From assembly GCA_934646185.1 (NCBI GenBank), contig CAKUEH010000007.1, forward strand, positions 57,600-121,599: a stretch of DNA of 64,000 nucleotides, in the 5' to 3' direction. The notes beneath the pieces were generated by a model, which had not been told where the DNA came from, did no database searches, and was given only the letters and a program-made list of their open reading frames with translations. Of the stretch, positions 42,342-51,932 are shown one piece after another; the first letter of the stretch is position 1; the number at the start of each line of letters is the position of its first letter. Source of the stretch: an uncultured Oscillospiraceae bacterium (GTDB lineage: Bacteria > Bacillota > Clostridia > Oscillospirales > Oscillospiraceae). The position numbers and the translations under genes were made by a program.

Positions 42342-43808
42342 ATGAAACATTACGAATTTTGGTTTATCGTTGGTTCGCAGACGCTCTACGGCGACGACGT
42401 GCTGACCACCGTCGCCAACCGCGCGGAGGAGATGGCGCAGAAGCTCTCTGCCGTCCTGCCGTATCCGCTCAAATACAAGGTCACGGCCAAGTCCAGCGCC
42501 GAGATCACGCAGGTCGTGAAAGAGGCCAATTTTGACGACAACTGCGCCGGTATCGTCACGTGGTGCCACACGTTCAGCCCGTCCAAGATGTGGATCAATG
42601 GCCTCGATCTTTTGCAGAAGCCGTGGCTGCACTTTGCCACGCAGTATAACCGCGAGATCCCCAATGAAGAGATCGACATGGACTTCATGAACCTCAATCA
42701 GGCCGCCCACGGCGACCGCGAGCACGGCTTCATCGGCGCACGCCTGCGCAAGCCGCGCAAGATCATCGCCGGTTACTGGCAGGACGAGGACGTGCAGGCC
42801 CGCATCGGCAGCTGGATGAAAGCCGCTATCGGCGTGGCCGTCTCGAAGGACATGAAGGTCATGCGCTTCGGCGACAATATGCGCAACGTCGCCGTTACCG
42901 AGGGCGATAAGGTCGAGGTGCAGAAGAAGCTCGGCTGGGAGGTCAACACGTGGGCCGTCGGCGATCTGGTCAAGGAAATGAACGCCGTCACCGAGGCTGA
43001 GATCGACGCTCTGATGGACGTTTACCGCGAAAAGTATGACATTGCGACCGACGATATCGCCGCCGTCCGCTATCAGGCGCGCGAAGAAATTGCCATGAAG
43101 AAGATGATGGATGCGGAGGGCTGCAAGGCGTTCTCCAACACGTTCCAGGATCTCTACGGCATGGAGCAGCTGCCGGGCCTTGCGTCCCAGCACCTCATGG
43201 CGCAGGGCTATGGCTACGGCGGCGAGGGCGACTGGAAGGTCGCAGCGATGACTGCCATTCTTAAAGCCATGGGCGAAAACGGCAACGGCGCGTCCGCATT
43301 TATGGAGGACTATACCTATCATCTCGTCAAGGGTCAGGAATACTCCCTCGGCGCACATATGCTGGAGGTCTGCCCGTCTGTGGCATCGGGCCGTCCGCGC
43401 ATCGAGACGCACTTCCTCGGCATCGGCATGAACGAAAAGGACCCTGCCCGTCTCGTCTTTGAAGGCAAAGCGGGCAAGGGCGTCGTCGTCAGCCTCATCG
43501 ACATGGGCGGTCGTCTGCGCCTGATCGTGCAGGATATTGAGGCCGTCAAACCCATCATGCCCATGCCGAACCTGCCGGTCGCCAGAGTCATGTGGCGCGC
43601 CATGCCCGACCTCACCACCGGCGTCGAGTGCTGGATCACGGCAGGCGGCGCGCACCATACCGTCCTGAGCTACGACGTGACCGCCGAGCAGCTCCGCGAC
43701 TGGGCACGGATGATGGAAATCGAATTCGTCCACATCACGAAGGACACCACGGTCGAATCTCTGGAGCACGAGCTGTTCCTGAACGACCTCGCGTGGAAGC
43801 TGAAGTAA
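42342..43808 (+). CDS. araA: L-arabinose isomerase
   Basis: The product has 488 residues, near the usual 470-500. ATAGGAGATATGCT precedes the ATG. The family start FWFIVGSQTLYGDDVL, the VTWCHTFSPSKMWINGL block, the metal-ligand region SAFMEDYTYHLVKGQEYSLG with LGAHMLEVCPS, and GGAHHTVLSYDV near the C-terminus (conserved His) are all present. It converts L-arabinose to L-ribulose in the cytoplasm with manganese. It ends the importer operon and directly ties that importer and the AraR gene to arabinose. Ribulokinase (araB) and epimerase (araD) are absent from the window. Confidence 0.96.
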   Translation: MKHYEFWFIVGSQTLYGDDVLTTVANRAEEMAQKLSAVLPYPLKYKVTAKSSAEITQVVKEANFDDNCAGIVTWCHTFSPSKMWINGLDLLQKPWLHFATQYNREIPNEEIDMDFMNLNQAAHGDREHGFIGARLRKPRKIIAGYWQDEDVQARIGSWMKAAIGVAVSKDMKVMRFGDNMRNVAVTEGDKVEVQKKLGWEVNTWAVGDLVKEMNAVTEAEIDALMDVYREKYDIATDDIAAVRYQAREEIAMKKMMDAEGCKAFSNTFQDLYGMEQLPGLASQHLMAQGYGYGGEGDWKVAAMTAILKAMGENGNGASAFMEDYTYHLVKGQEYSLGAHMLEVCPSVASGRPRIETHFLGIGMNEKDPARLVFEGKAGKGVVVSLIDMGGRLRLIVQDIEAVKPIMPMPNLPVARVMWRAMPDLTTGVECWITAGGAHHTVLSYDVTAEQLRDWARMMEIEFVHITKDTTVESLEHELFLNDLAWKLK

Positions 43809-43839
43809 AGCGCAGCCCCCAAAACGATATAGACACAGA

Positions 43840-43871
43840 ACGAGCGGCTCTCCAACCGGAGAGCCGCTCGT
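43840..43871. terminator. Terminator between araA and the SLH gene
   Basis: A 14-pair perfect stem (ACGAGCGGCTCTCC/GGAGAGCCGCTCGT) with AACC loop, between the convergent araA and SLH genes. T-runs are weak on both sides. Confidence 0.75.
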
Positions 43872-43882
43872 CTGTGATGGTA

Positions 43883-46800
43883 TTACTTTTTGCAGCGCCA
43901 GAGGAACGTGACGATCTGGGCGCGGGTACAGGGGGCGTCGGGGGAGAAGGTGGCTGCGGTCGTGCCGGAGGTGATGCCCTTCTGGTAGCACCATGCGACG
44001 GCCTCGTAGGCCCAGTCCGGCGTGTCGCTGAACGGGAGCAGGAACATCCACGCGCCGGTGAAGCCGCCGCCCTCGGACTGAACAAGCCGGTAGAGGAAGG
44101 AGACGATCTGCGCTCTGGTGCAGGGAGCGTCCGGGCTGAACGCTGTCTTGCTCGTGCCGGTCGTGATGCCGTTCTCCACGGCCCACAGGACCGCGTCATG
44201 GAAATAGCTGTTCGCGGGAACGTCGGCAAAGGGCATGACGCTCGTCTTCGGCGCGGGGCTGCCCGCCGCACGCCAGAGGAAGGTCACGGCCTGCGCTCTG
44301 GTGCAGGAGCCGTCGGGGGAGAAGCGCGAGGCGCTTGTCCCGGTGGTGATGCCGTTCGCGACGGCCCAGCCGACCGCCTCTTCGTAATAGCTGCCCGCGG
44401 GAACGTCGGCGAACGTGCCTGCAGGCACGAAGCTGACCTCAATGGTGTGCGCGCTGCTGACGTTTTCAAACGTGTAGCTGCGTACCGCGCCGACGCTTCT
44501 GCCGTCGACCTTCACGTCGGCGATGGCATAGCCCCTGTCCGGCGTGATGGTGAAGGTCTGATCCGCGCCCGTGCGGACGCTGACATTGCCGCTCGGCGTG
44601 ATGGAGCCACCCGTTCCGGCGGAGGCTTTGATGACGCGGGTGCTGTCATACCAGCCGCTGCCGCCGCCGATGGCTGTCCAGTGGGCGTAGACCGTGGTGC
44701 TCGCGAAAAATTCGGTGTCCGTTGTGACCGGCGCGCCGCCCGTCCGCTCCATGTACCAGCCGTCGAAGCGATAACCGCTGCGGAACGCATCGGGCAGAGA
44801 GGACAGCCTCCGGCCGGCGGTGAACAGGCGGTCGATCGCGGGCGTGCCGCCGTTTCCGTCGAAGGAGACGACGAATTCTGCGGCAGGGATCTCCACCCAG
44901 ATAGCATAGAGCGTGATGTCCGCCGTCACGTCGATGGCGCTGCCGGAGAGCACCGCGCCGCCGGCGCTGAGCGCCCAGCCCTTGAACTGCTTGCCTGCGG
45001 GCGCGGTAAACCCGCAGGCGGGCAGCGTATAGTCGCTTCCCTTCCGGACGGACGCGGAGGCCATGGAGCCGGAGCCGCCGTTTTTATCGAAGCTGACCGT
45101 GCAGTACCCGGCCTCAGTGCCCTCGCCCACAATGACCGCTGTCTCGGGGCTGGCCGCGTAATTCCGATCCTCGCTCGCCCGATAGCGCACATAGTACGTA
45201 CCGGCTGTCAGTCCGGTGATCTCCGCGCCGGGGCAGGGGAGATAGGCGCTCTCAGATGCCGCGCGGTATTCCATGGATGCGTCCGCGCCGGTGATCCTGC
45301 CGTCGCTGCCGCCCCTGGTCGTGGGCGCGACGCCCAGAAGACCGCCGGGCGCCTCCGGTACCGCCTGTTCGATGCGCCATTCTGCCGTCACGGCATCGGT
45401 TGTGCCGTCCGACCACTGCCCGGGCTTTGGCGTAACGCTTACGGTGTATGTGCCCGCATCCGTGCCGCTGTTTCCGCTGATGTTCATCGTCCTTTCGTCA
45501 TAGCCCGCTACGCTGGCAAACTGCTCCGTGCCGTCGTAGATATATTCGCCGGTGACTTCGAGGACGGGTCGGAGCGCCATAAGTTTTTCGAATTCAGCGC
45601 TGACGGTGACATTCGTGTTCGGCTGGATGAAGGAATACGTTTCGCCGTCGCCGCTGCAGGCGACGCTCTCGCCGCTGTCTCCGGTGACGGTCAGGCTTTT
45701 CAGCAGATAGCCCTCCGCGGGTACCGCTGAAAGCATGACCAGCTCACCCTCGCAGAACATGGGCGTACCGTTCAAAGTCTCGCTGGCGTTCACCGCCGTG
45801 ACAGATCCGTTTGCAGTGCCGCCGAGCGTCACCGTGTACTTCCGCGCGGCGGTCACCGTCACCTGCACCCAGACGTCCTGCCAATATGCCTTGCCCGGAT
45901 TTACGACAATGTCGGTGTCGGACAGATCCAGTGTTCCGTTGACGGTAAAGCGCTGCTCCTGCTTGGCCGCCGGATCGTACTCCTCCGGGATCTCCCAAAT
46001 GACCGGGATCGGAATATCCGTCTGATCCCCGCCCATGGCTGTATGGGCCATGACCGTTTTCGGAAGCGCGTCTTCCAGCTTCGCACCGTACGGAAGCGAC
46101 AGATCCCCGGGGAGCGCTCTCCAGTCCAGCGTATTCCAGCGAACCTTGTTCCCCAGATAGCGAGCCGTATTTCCGCAGGCGTCTTCGATATAGATGTGGT
46201 GATAGACATGGTCGTTCATGTCTGCCGGGATCGTATAAACGCCGTTTTCGTCCGGCTCCAGAACCGTCTGGCCGTCCTTCACCGTAAACGGCAGCTCGTC
46301 CGTCACCGTGAATTGCAGACCGCCCCAATAGGTCACGCCATCGAAGTGGATATCCCCAACGGTCAGGCCCGCCAGCTCATTGCCGGAGGGATACACCCTG
46401 GCCACAGGGAATTCGCCCTCTATGATGATTCTGGGCGTGGAGACATATTTTGTCCCCACCTCATTGGTGGCCTTGGCATAGACGTACCACTCGCCCTTGT
46501 AGTCCTCAAAGGAGGGGCCGATGAAGGTCGCGATTACGGTCTTGTCAAACTCCCTCCACGGAAGAGGGGTGGTCTCATCCTTGTCCAACGCTTCCAGCTG
46601 CTCTAATGTATAGCGTTCTGAGGTTTCGAAGTAATAGCTGGTTTCGTCGGATGGGACCCAAATTGACATCAAGTACCCGTCTCCATATTTGGAGACCGGA
46701 TTGGCATAACAGAACGCATCAGCAGCGTCCGCCTGGTAGCCATAGAATCTCTCCCGCATAAACTGAATGGACAGCTCCGGCAGCTCCGTTTTCGGGATCA

Positions 46801-48892
46801 CCAGCAAAAACGTCCGGTTGGAGTTGATGACGCCGAAGTTATAGGTTTCGGTTTCCGCGTCATAGGATATCTTGATGCTTTCGTCGTCCAGATCGACAAA
46901 ATAGGCTTCCTTCGGCAGATGATTGAACGGGAAGTCCAGATCGAATCCGTGCGGCACGCCCAATTCCAGATACTTCTTGCTGAGGTCATTCCTGTCCTCC
47001 ACAAACAACACGCTGTGTCTTCTGTACAGTCTTACCTTTGCCGTGGCGCTGTTGCCCGCATGATCCGTAGCGACAACCTCATATACGAGTCCTTCGTCGT
47101 TGTTGCCGCCGTCCGGCGCGGTCAGATGATAGGTCGGCCCAGTCTGCTCCACGCCGTTGACCGTCACGGACTTGACCCCGGACGATACCTCGTCCTTTCC
47201 CGCCGGGTCGCTGACCGTGAAGCTGATCGTGCCGGGCTGCCCGTCGTCGGTGTCATAGGGATCGTAATCCCGTCCGTCTACCAGACCCTCGATCACCGGC
47301 GGCGTGGTGTCCTTCGTCGTCACGACCCCGCACACGGTGCATTTCTTTTTCCAGCCTTCCCAGTCGCCGGGAATGTGCTTCCCGTTCGGCGCGGGCCCCT
47401 GTTTCGTCGGATCCCGGCCGAAGCAGCGCTTGCATCCCCAGATATGATAGCCGTTCCAGTCTTTCCAGCCGTAGGTATGATCCCCCTCGCAGGAGGTATA
47501 CATCATTGTCATTTCCAGCTCGTAGATGGTCCAGCCGTAGTTCTGCGCGAACGGCAGCGACAGCAGCGACACATCGATAAGCCCGCGCTCGTTGGGGATC
47601 AGGAAATCACTGAAATTGAATATGACGCATCTGCCATTGGCAGTCAGGCCGTAGGCCTCTGCCTTCAGCCACACGATTTCTTTCTTTTTGGAGCCGATCT
47701 TGATGGCGTCATTGGCGGCGGCGGAGGGATCCTTGACCAGATCCTCCAGCTTATATACAAGGTCGCCGTAGCCCATGGCCGCCGCGTCCGAGCCGTTGCT
47801 CCAACGGCCTGTCGTCAGCTTCAGGTTCGCGTCCGTCACGGTAATATTCCTGGCGTGCATCCAACGTCCGCCGCCGATGGCCGCGCCGTAAACGCCCCTT
47901 GCGGTGATATAGCCGCCGGTGATGGTGATGTCATGGGCGGGAACGAACTGCCCGCCGCCGATGCCTGCGCCATTATAGCCGCCGCAGGCGTTGACCATGC
48001 CGCCGGAGATGTAAATGTTGCAGGCGGCGTTGATGCCATCCATGTCCTGCTCTGTTTTCCAGCAGCCGCTGCCGATCCCTGCGCCGCCCTCGCCGCCATA
48101 CGCGTTCACGCTGCCGCCGAGAATGTGGATCTCGCTGCTGCGGCCCTCATAGCTGCCGCCAATGCCGGCGGCCCATCTGCCGCCGTTGGCCTGCACCGTA
48201 CCGGAGTAGAAGTACAGCTTCTCGCCGCTGCCGCCCCGGCCGCTGCCGATGCCCGCGCCGCCCTGACCGCCGTCGGCTATGATCGTGCCGCCCCAATAAT
48301 CGGGATTCGTCTGCGAGCCAAAGTGCATGTTCACACCGTGGCCGAACATATCTCCGTTATAAAGACCATCAAAAATATTCCGGGTCGCATAGCTGCCGCC
48401 GATACCTGCGGCCTTTTCGCCGCCCTTGCAGCTCACCGTGGTGCCGGTGCGCGCCAGCACATAAAGCTGCCCCTCGCTGCGGTTTTTCTGGATCGCCGCG
48501 CGGCCGTCAGCGCCTTGCAGGGTGCTGTCCTTGCCGATGAAATAGAGATAAGCCGAAGCCTTTTTGTTCAGCTCGATGGCCGGCCCCTTGGAGCTGGGAC
48601 TCATCTTAATATTTACGCCGTCAATAAATACGTGCGGCGCGGCTTTGTCTCCCTTGATGAAGATCTTCTTATCCCATACCCATGTGTCCCTGAGCTTGTC
48701 GGGCACGGACGAGTAGATGTAGTAGCTCCGACTGTCCTTAATGGATATGTCCGATGTCCGGTTGTACACGTCAATGCTCACGTCGTACTCTGGGATGGTA
48801 TCCATCGGCCCGTTCGCCGCCGACGCTGTTGTCGGCAGCAGCGTCAGCACCATGCAACACAACAGCAGGATGCTAAGTATTCGTTTCTTCAT
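43883..48892 (-). CDS. Giant S-layer-homology surface protein
   Basis: The product has 1669 residues from ATG 48892 after AGGAGG; the longer frame lies over the small membrane-protein gene. Signal peptide MKKRILSILLLCCMVLTLLP, cut near ASA. Residues 110-340 carry glycine-rich turns (GGAGIGSGRGGSGE, GGEGGAGIGSG, and GGYNGAGIGGG), probably a beta-solenoid. Residues 420-480 hold paired Cys motifs (CKRCFG, CTVCG). Ig-like domains follow (about 490-1000), an MBG/YDG-like repeat (about 1100-1170), InlB-type B-repeats (SFDKNGGSGSM and VSFDGNGGTPAI, about 1265-1410), and three SLH domains (about 1491-1669, each with FADVP, GITTGTS and FSPDxxCTRAQ). SLH domains bind cell-wall polymers, so the protein is displayed on the wall. 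It is likely an adhesin; no enzyme motif is seen. Confidence 0.9.
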   Translation of the reverse strand: MKKRILSILLLCCMVLTLLPTTASAANGPMDTIPEYDVSIDVYNRTSDISIKDSRSYYIYSSVPDKLRDTWVWDKKIFIKGDKAAPHVFIDGVNIKMSPSSKGPAIELNKKASAYLYFIGKDSTLQGADGRAAIQKNRSEGQLYVLARTGTTVSCKGGEKAAGIGGSYATRNIFDGLYNGDMFGHGVNMHFGSQTNPDYWGGTIIADGGQGGAGIGSGRGGSGEKLYFYSGTVQANGGRWAAGIGGSYEGRSSEIHILGGSVNAYGGEGGAGIGSGCWKTEQDMDGINAACNIYISGGMVNACGGYNGAGIGGGQFVPAHDITITGGYITARGVYGAAIGGGRWMHARNITVTDANLKLTTGRWSNGSDAAAMGYGDLVYKLEDLVKDPSAAANDAIKIGSKKKEIVWLKAEAYGLTANGRCVIFNFSDFLIPNERGLIDVSLLSLPFAQNYGWTIYELEMTMMYTSCEGDHTYGWKDWNGYHIWGCKRCFGRDPTKQGPAPNGKHIPGDWEGWKKKCTVCGVVTTKDTTPPVIEGLVDGRDYDPYDTDDGQPGTISFTVSDPAGKDEVSSGVKSVTVNGVEQTGPTYHLTAPDGGNNDEGLVYEVVATDHAGNSATAKVRLYRRHSVLFVEDRNDLSKKYLELGVPHGFDLDFPFNHLPKEAYFVDLDDESIKISYDAETETYNFGVINSNRTFLLVIPKTELPELSIQFMRERFYGYQADAADAFCYANPVSKYGDGYLMSIWVPSDETSYYFETSERYTLEQLEALDKDETTPLPWREFDKTVIATFIGPSFEDYKGEWYVYAKATNEVGTKYVSTPRIIIEGEFPVARVYPSGNELAGLTVGDIHFDGVTYWGGLQFTVTDELPFTVKDGQTVLEPDENGVYTIPADMNDHVYHHIYIEDACGNTARYLGNKVRWNTLDWRALPGDLSLPYGAKLEDALPKTVMAHTAMGGDQTDIPIPVIWEIPEEYDPAAKQEQRFTVNGTLDLSDTDIVVNPGKAYWQDVWVQVTVTAARKYTVTLGGTANGSVTAVNASETLNGTPMFCEGELVMLSAVPAEGYLLKSLTVTGDSGESVACSGDGETYSFIQPNTNVTVSAEFEKLMALRPVLEVTGEYIYDGTEQFASVAGYDERTMNISGNSGTDAGTYTVSVTPKPGQWSDGTTDAVTAEWRIEQAVPEAPGGLLGVAPTTRGGSDGRITGADASMEYRAASESAYLPCPGAEITGLTAGTYYVRYRASEDRNYAASPETAVIVGEGTEAGYCTVSFDKNGGSGSMASASVRKGSDYTLPACGFTAPAGKQFKGWALSAGGAVLSGSAIDVTADITLYAIWVEIPAAEFVVSFDGNGGTPAIDRLFTAGRRLSSLPDAFRSGYRFDGWYMERTGGAPVTTDTEFFASTTVYAHWTAIGGGSGWYDSTRVIKASAGTGGSITPSGNVSVRTGADQTFTITPDRGYAIADVKVDGRSVGAVRSYTFENVSSAHTIEVSFVPAGTFADVPAGSYYEEAVGWAVANGITTGTSASRFSPDGSCTRAQAVTFLWRAAGSPAPKTSVMPFADVPANSYFHDAVLWAVENGITTGTSKTAFSPDAPCTRAQIVSFLYRLVQSEGGGFTGAWMFLLPFSDTPDWAYEAVAWCYQKGITSGTTAATFSPDAPCTRAQIVTFLWRCKK

Positions 48893-49242
48893 TGGCTTTT
48901 CTCCTCCTGTTCGTATCGGTTCGGCTTGTCCGTCCCGTCTTTTTTCTGGTTTTCTCTGATTCTGAGCCGGATGCAAAGCGCGGTGATCGCCACCGCCGCC
49001 GCAAAGGACACAACGCCCAGCAGCACATAGCCGCCCGCGTTCTCCCGCAGCAGCATCGCGCCGAACACGCCCTGCGCGGCGGCCTGTCCCGGCCCGCCTG
49101 CCATGCCCGCTGCCGTTACGAGCGCCGCGGTCAGGAGCACGCACATGGCGGACAGTCCCCAGACGCTGCGCCGCTGCCTCCGGCGGCCCATTTCGCGCAC
49201 CCGCTGCTTGACCAACCTGACGCGCTTCGCGCTATCATACAT
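48889..49242 (-). CDS. Small two-helix membrane protein coupled to the SLH gene
   Basis: The product has 117 residues from ATG 49242, which follows GGAGG. A basic cytoplasmic head (MYDSAKRVRLVKQRVREMG) is followed by two hydrophobic segments (about 30-52 and 76-98) and a basic/polar tail. Its stop overlaps the SLH gene start as ATGA, so the two are co-translated. I do not recognise a family. Anti-sigma-like regulation or help in export of the giant protein are possible, but nothing in the sequence proves either. Confidence 0.75.
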   Translation of the reverse strand: MYDSAKRVRLVKQRVREMGRRRQRRSVWGLSAMCVLLTAALVTAAGMAGGPGQAAAQGVFGAMLLRENAGGYVLLGVVSFAAAVAITALCIRLRIRENQKKDGTDKPNRYEQEEKSQ

Positions 49243-49354
49243 ATCGCCCGAGCCTCCTCTCCGGATCAGTTTGAAATGACCCTTCACTGATACAGGTACA
49301 CAAACCCGCAAAAACTCTCACCCAAATCTGATTTTTTTAAAAAAGCGCAAAAAA

Positions 49355-49402
49355 AGCGCCCCCTGGCGCAGGGGACGCCGGTGCGAAGCGCCTGAGGGGA
49401 TC
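49355..49402 (+). repeat. Family A fragment
   Basis: GCGCCCCCTGGCGCAGGGGACGCC region followed by GGTGCGAAGCGCCTGAGGGG, the second hairpin and tail of the family A repeat, with a diverged first hairpin. Confidence 0.6.
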
Positions 49403-49456
49403 CAGGCGCGGAGGATTTCGGCGTATTTGAACATACGCGGTTGCCTTCCAAGCAGA

Positions 49457-49488
49457 CAGCGGCCCGCAGGATCTCCTGCGGGCCGCTG
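49457..49488. terminator. Strong stem-loop after glnN
   Basis: A 15-pair stem (CAGCGGCCCGCAGGA and its complement) with a two-base centre, 70 bases after the glnN stop on the minus strand. It lacks a T-run, so it may stabilise the message end rather than terminate alone. Confidence 0.6.
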
Positions 49489-49557
49489 CCAACACAAATG
49501 AAAAGAGGAATCATGAAACAGGCTTTATAAACGTGCGCGGATCGCACGGGGAGAAGC

Positions 49558-51651
49558 TCAGCGGACGCTGAACAGCAGCTCGCCGTAGGTCGGATACGGC
49601 CAGCAGGCGCGGGCGGTGAGCGTCTCCATCTCATCCACGGCCAGCCGCAGCTCGGCCATGTCCTTGAAGACCTCTGCCTGATAGAAATCCGCAGCCTCCT
49701 GCGCGCTGGGCAGCTCGACTGCCTGCATGAGCGCGTCGGAGAGCTTTGCGGCGTCCTCGCTGGCCGTATCGGTCAGCGCCGACAGCCGAGCGGCCGTTCT
49801 GCATTCATAGCCGCCTGCCGCATCGCCGAGCAGGCTCTTTTTCTCCGCGGCCGTCCGGACGAGCGCTGCCGTGTAGTCCGAAACGGCGGGCAGGATATCG
49901 GTCTGCACCATGTCGAGCATCGTGAGCGCCTCGATGCGCAGGACCTTGCTGTAGTTTTCCAGCAGGATCTCGTAGCGCGCATGCAGCTCCGTCTCGCTGT
50001 AGACCTTATGCGAGGCGAACAGGCGCACGTTCTTCTCCTTCATCAGATACGGCGCGCAGGCGGGCGTGGTCTTGAGATTCAGCAGTCCGCGCTTCTCGGC
50101 TTCTTCCAGCCAGCTTGTGTCATAGCCGTTGCCGTTGAAGATGATGCGCTTGTGCGCGCGGATGGTGTCGCGGATGAGGTCGTGCAGGGCGGTCTCAAAG
50201 TCCTCCGCGCCCTCAAGCGTGTCGGCGTACTGCCGCAGGGATTCGGCGACGGCGGTGTTCAGAACGACGTTCGCGTCGGAAATGGACGCGGCGGAGCCCA
50301 GCATGCGGAATTCAAACTTGTTGCCCGTGAAGGCGAAGGGGGAGGTGCGGTTGCGGTCGGTCGCGTCCTTCGGAAATTTCGGCAGGACGTGGACGCCGAT
50401 CTTCAGAAGCTCCTTCTCCTTCGCGTCATAGGCCGTGTCGGATTCGATCGCGTCCAGAATCTCCGTCAGCTCCGTGCCGAGGAACATGGACACGACGGCG
50501 GGCGGCGCTTCGTTCGCGCCGAGCCGGTGGTCGTTGCCTGCGGAAGCGACCGAAATGCGCAGCAGATCCTGATAATCGTCGACGGCCTGAATGACCGCGC
50601 ACAGGAACAGCAAAAACTGCGCGTTCTCGCTCGGCGTCTCGCCGGGCTCGAGCAGATTGACGCCCGTGTCGGTCGAGATGGACCAGTTGTTGTGCTTGCC
50701 GGAGCCGTTGACGCCCGCGAAGGGCTTTTCGTGCAGCAGACAGACCATGCCGTGCTTGCGGGCGATCTTCTGCATGAGCTCCATGGTCAGCTGGTTGTGG
50801 TCGGCGGAAATATTGGTGGTGGTGAAAACCGGCGCAAGCTCATGCTGCGCGGGGGCGACCTCGTTGTGCTCGGTCTTGGCCAGAACGCCGAGCTCCCACA
50901 GCTCCTTGTCCAGATCCTGCATGAACGCGGCCACGCGCGGCTTGATGGTGCCGAAGTAATGATCGTCCAGCTCCTGCCCCTTCGGCGGCTTCGCGCCGAA
51001 GAGCGTCCGGCCCGTGTAAAGAAGATCCTTGCGCTTGTTGTAGAGCGTCTCGTCGATGAGGAAATATTCCTGCTCCGGGCCGACCGTCGTGCGCACGGCC
51101 TTGACGGAGGTGTGGCCGAACAGCTTCAGAATGCGAAGCCCCTGCTTGTTGATGGCCTGCATGGAGCGCAGCAGCGGCGTTTTCTTGTCGAGCGCCTCGC
51201 CGCCGTAGGAACAGAACGCGGTCGGGATATAGAGCACCTGATCCTTGATGAACGCGAACGACGTCGGATCCCAGGCCGTGTAGCCTCTGGCCTCAAACGT
51301 GGCGCGCAGACCGCCGGAGGGGAAGCTGGAGGCGTCCGGCTCGCCCTGAATGAGCTCCTTGCCGGAGAACTCCATGATGACGCCGCCGTCCGCGGTGGGG
51401 GAGATGAACGAGTCGTGCTTTTCCGCCGTGATGCCGGTCATGGGCTGGAACCAGTGGGTAAAATGCGTCGCGCCGAGCTCAATGGCCCAGTCCTTCATGG
51501 AATTTGCCACGACGTTGGCCGCCGCCAGATCGAGCCGCTTGCCCTCGTGGATCGCCGCGTAGACGTCCTTGAACACGTCCTTCGGCAGCTTCTGCTTCAT
51601 GACCGATTCGCTGAATACGTGACAACCAAAGAAATCCGATACTGTCTGCAT
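49558..51651 (-). CDS. glnN: Glutamine synthetase, type III
   Basis: The product has 697 residues, the length of GSIII (types I and II are about 350-470). GAGGAG precedes the ATG. GSIII landmarks: [29 protein letters not shown] (metal-binding Glu residues), [36 protein letters not shown] (glutamate-binding loop), and [16 protein letters not shown]. It makes glutamine from glutamate, ammonia and ATP as a dodecamer in the cytoplasm. It has its own consensus promoter and a leader containing a terminator hairpin, and is divergent from an ANTAR-protein gene. Antitermination control is likely. Confidence 0.96.
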   Translation of the reverse strand: MQTVSDFFGCHVFSESVMKQKLPKDVFKDVYAAIHEGKRLDLAAANVVANSMKDWAIELGATHFTHWFQPMTGITAEKHDSFISPTADGGVIMEFSGKELIQGEPDASSFPSGGLRATFEARGYTAWDPTSFAFIKDQVLYIPTAFCSYGGEALDKKTPLLRSMQAINKQGLRILKLFGHTSVKAVRTTVGPEQEYFLIDETLYNKRKDLLYTGRTLFGAKPPKGQELDDHYFGTIKPRVAAFMQDLDKELWELGVLAKTEHNEVAPAQHELAPVFTTTNISADHNQLTMELMQKIARKHGMVCLLHEKPFAGVNGSGKHNNWSISTDTGVNLLEPGETPSENAQFLLFLCAVIQAVDDYQDLLRISVASAGNDHRLGANEAPPAVVSMFLGTELTEILDAIESDTAYDAKEKELLKIGVHVLPKFPKDATDRNRTSPFAFTGNKFEFRMLGSAASISDANVVLNTAVAESLRQYADTLEGAEDFETALHDLIRDTIRAHKRIIFNGNGYDTSWLEEAEKRGLLNLKTTPACAPYLMKEKNVRLFASHKVYSETELHARYEILLENYSKVLRIEALTMLDMVQTDILPAVSDYTAALVRTAAEKKSLLGDAAGGYECRTAARLSALTDTASEDAAKLSDALMQAVELPSAQEAADFYQAEVFKDMAELRLAVDEMETLTARACWPYPTYGELLFSVR

Positions 51652-51672
51652 AAGAAACTCCTCACTTTCCTC

Positions 51673-51729
51673 AAAAAAGCGGCAAAGGCGCGCACAGAAC
51701 CGAAGCTGTACGACGCCTTTGCCGTTTTT
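51673..51729 (-). promoter_or_regulatory. Terminator/attenuator in the glnN leader
   Basis: An 11-pair stem CGGCAAAGGCG/CGCCTTTGCCG (51680-51690 with 51714-51724) encloses a smaller stem-loop with a CTTCGG turn. Read on the minus strand it ends in CTTTTTT, 22 bases before the AGGAG site of glnN. It lies between promoter and gene, so it must be overcome for glnN expression. ANTAR proteins act on such leaders; I could not confidently draw the paired hexaloops of the ANTAR target. Confidence 0.72.
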
Positions 51730-51780
51730 ACCGTTTCCATGTGAGCCGGAAGAAATCCTCCAAGCCGTTTGTTTGAACGC

Positions 51781-51809
51781 ATTATACGCACGCGGAAGTC
51801 AAATGTCAA
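51781..51809 (-). promoter_or_regulatory. Promoter of glnN
   Basis: On the minus strand perfect TTGACA (51804-51809), 17-base spacer, perfect TATAAT (51781-51786). Such a strong constitutive promoter argues that control happens later, at the leader hairpin. Confidence 0.93.
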
Positions 51810-51871
51810 GCCCGTTTCGGAAAAAAGCGGTATCTGTTTTCCTTATCACGGCGTTCAGCCGGAGAAATGGA

Positions 51872-51900
51872 TTGACAGAAACAGGACGGCTGCATAAAAT
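51872..51900 (+). promoter_or_regulatory. Promoter of the ANTAR gene
   Basis: TTGACA (51872-51877), 17-base spacer, TAAAAT (51895-51900), followed by AAAGGAG and GTG at 51933. Confidence 0.88.
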
Positions 51901-51932
51901 AGAATATCAGATACCGGAAAGGAGCTGAGAAC

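Larger units (their letters stand above)
49243..49557. other. Intergenic region between glnN and the small membrane-protein gene
   Basis: It holds the GGAGG site of the downstream gene, an A/T-rich stretch at 49330-49345, a family A fragment at 49355-49402 and the stem-loop at 49457-49488. I see no confident promoter and no gene. Confidence 0.6.

Noticed and set aside
42324..44186. 620-codon minus-strand open frame
   Set aside because: Opposite araA, a highly conserved enzyme; it crosses the araA terminator into the SLH gene in a different frame.
46919..49030. 703-codon plus-strand open frame
   Set aside because: Opposite the SLH protein. The sense strand has signal peptide, SLH domains and ribosome site.
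49981..51744. 587-codon plus-strand open frame
   Set aside because: Opposite glutamine synthetase III, whose catalytic motifs are intact on the minus strand.
51652..51780. Known glutamine (glnA/downstream-peptide) riboswitch in the glnN leader
   Set aside because: The expected conserved core was not seen, those RNAs are known from cyanobacteria, and the nearby ANTAR gene gives a better explanation.
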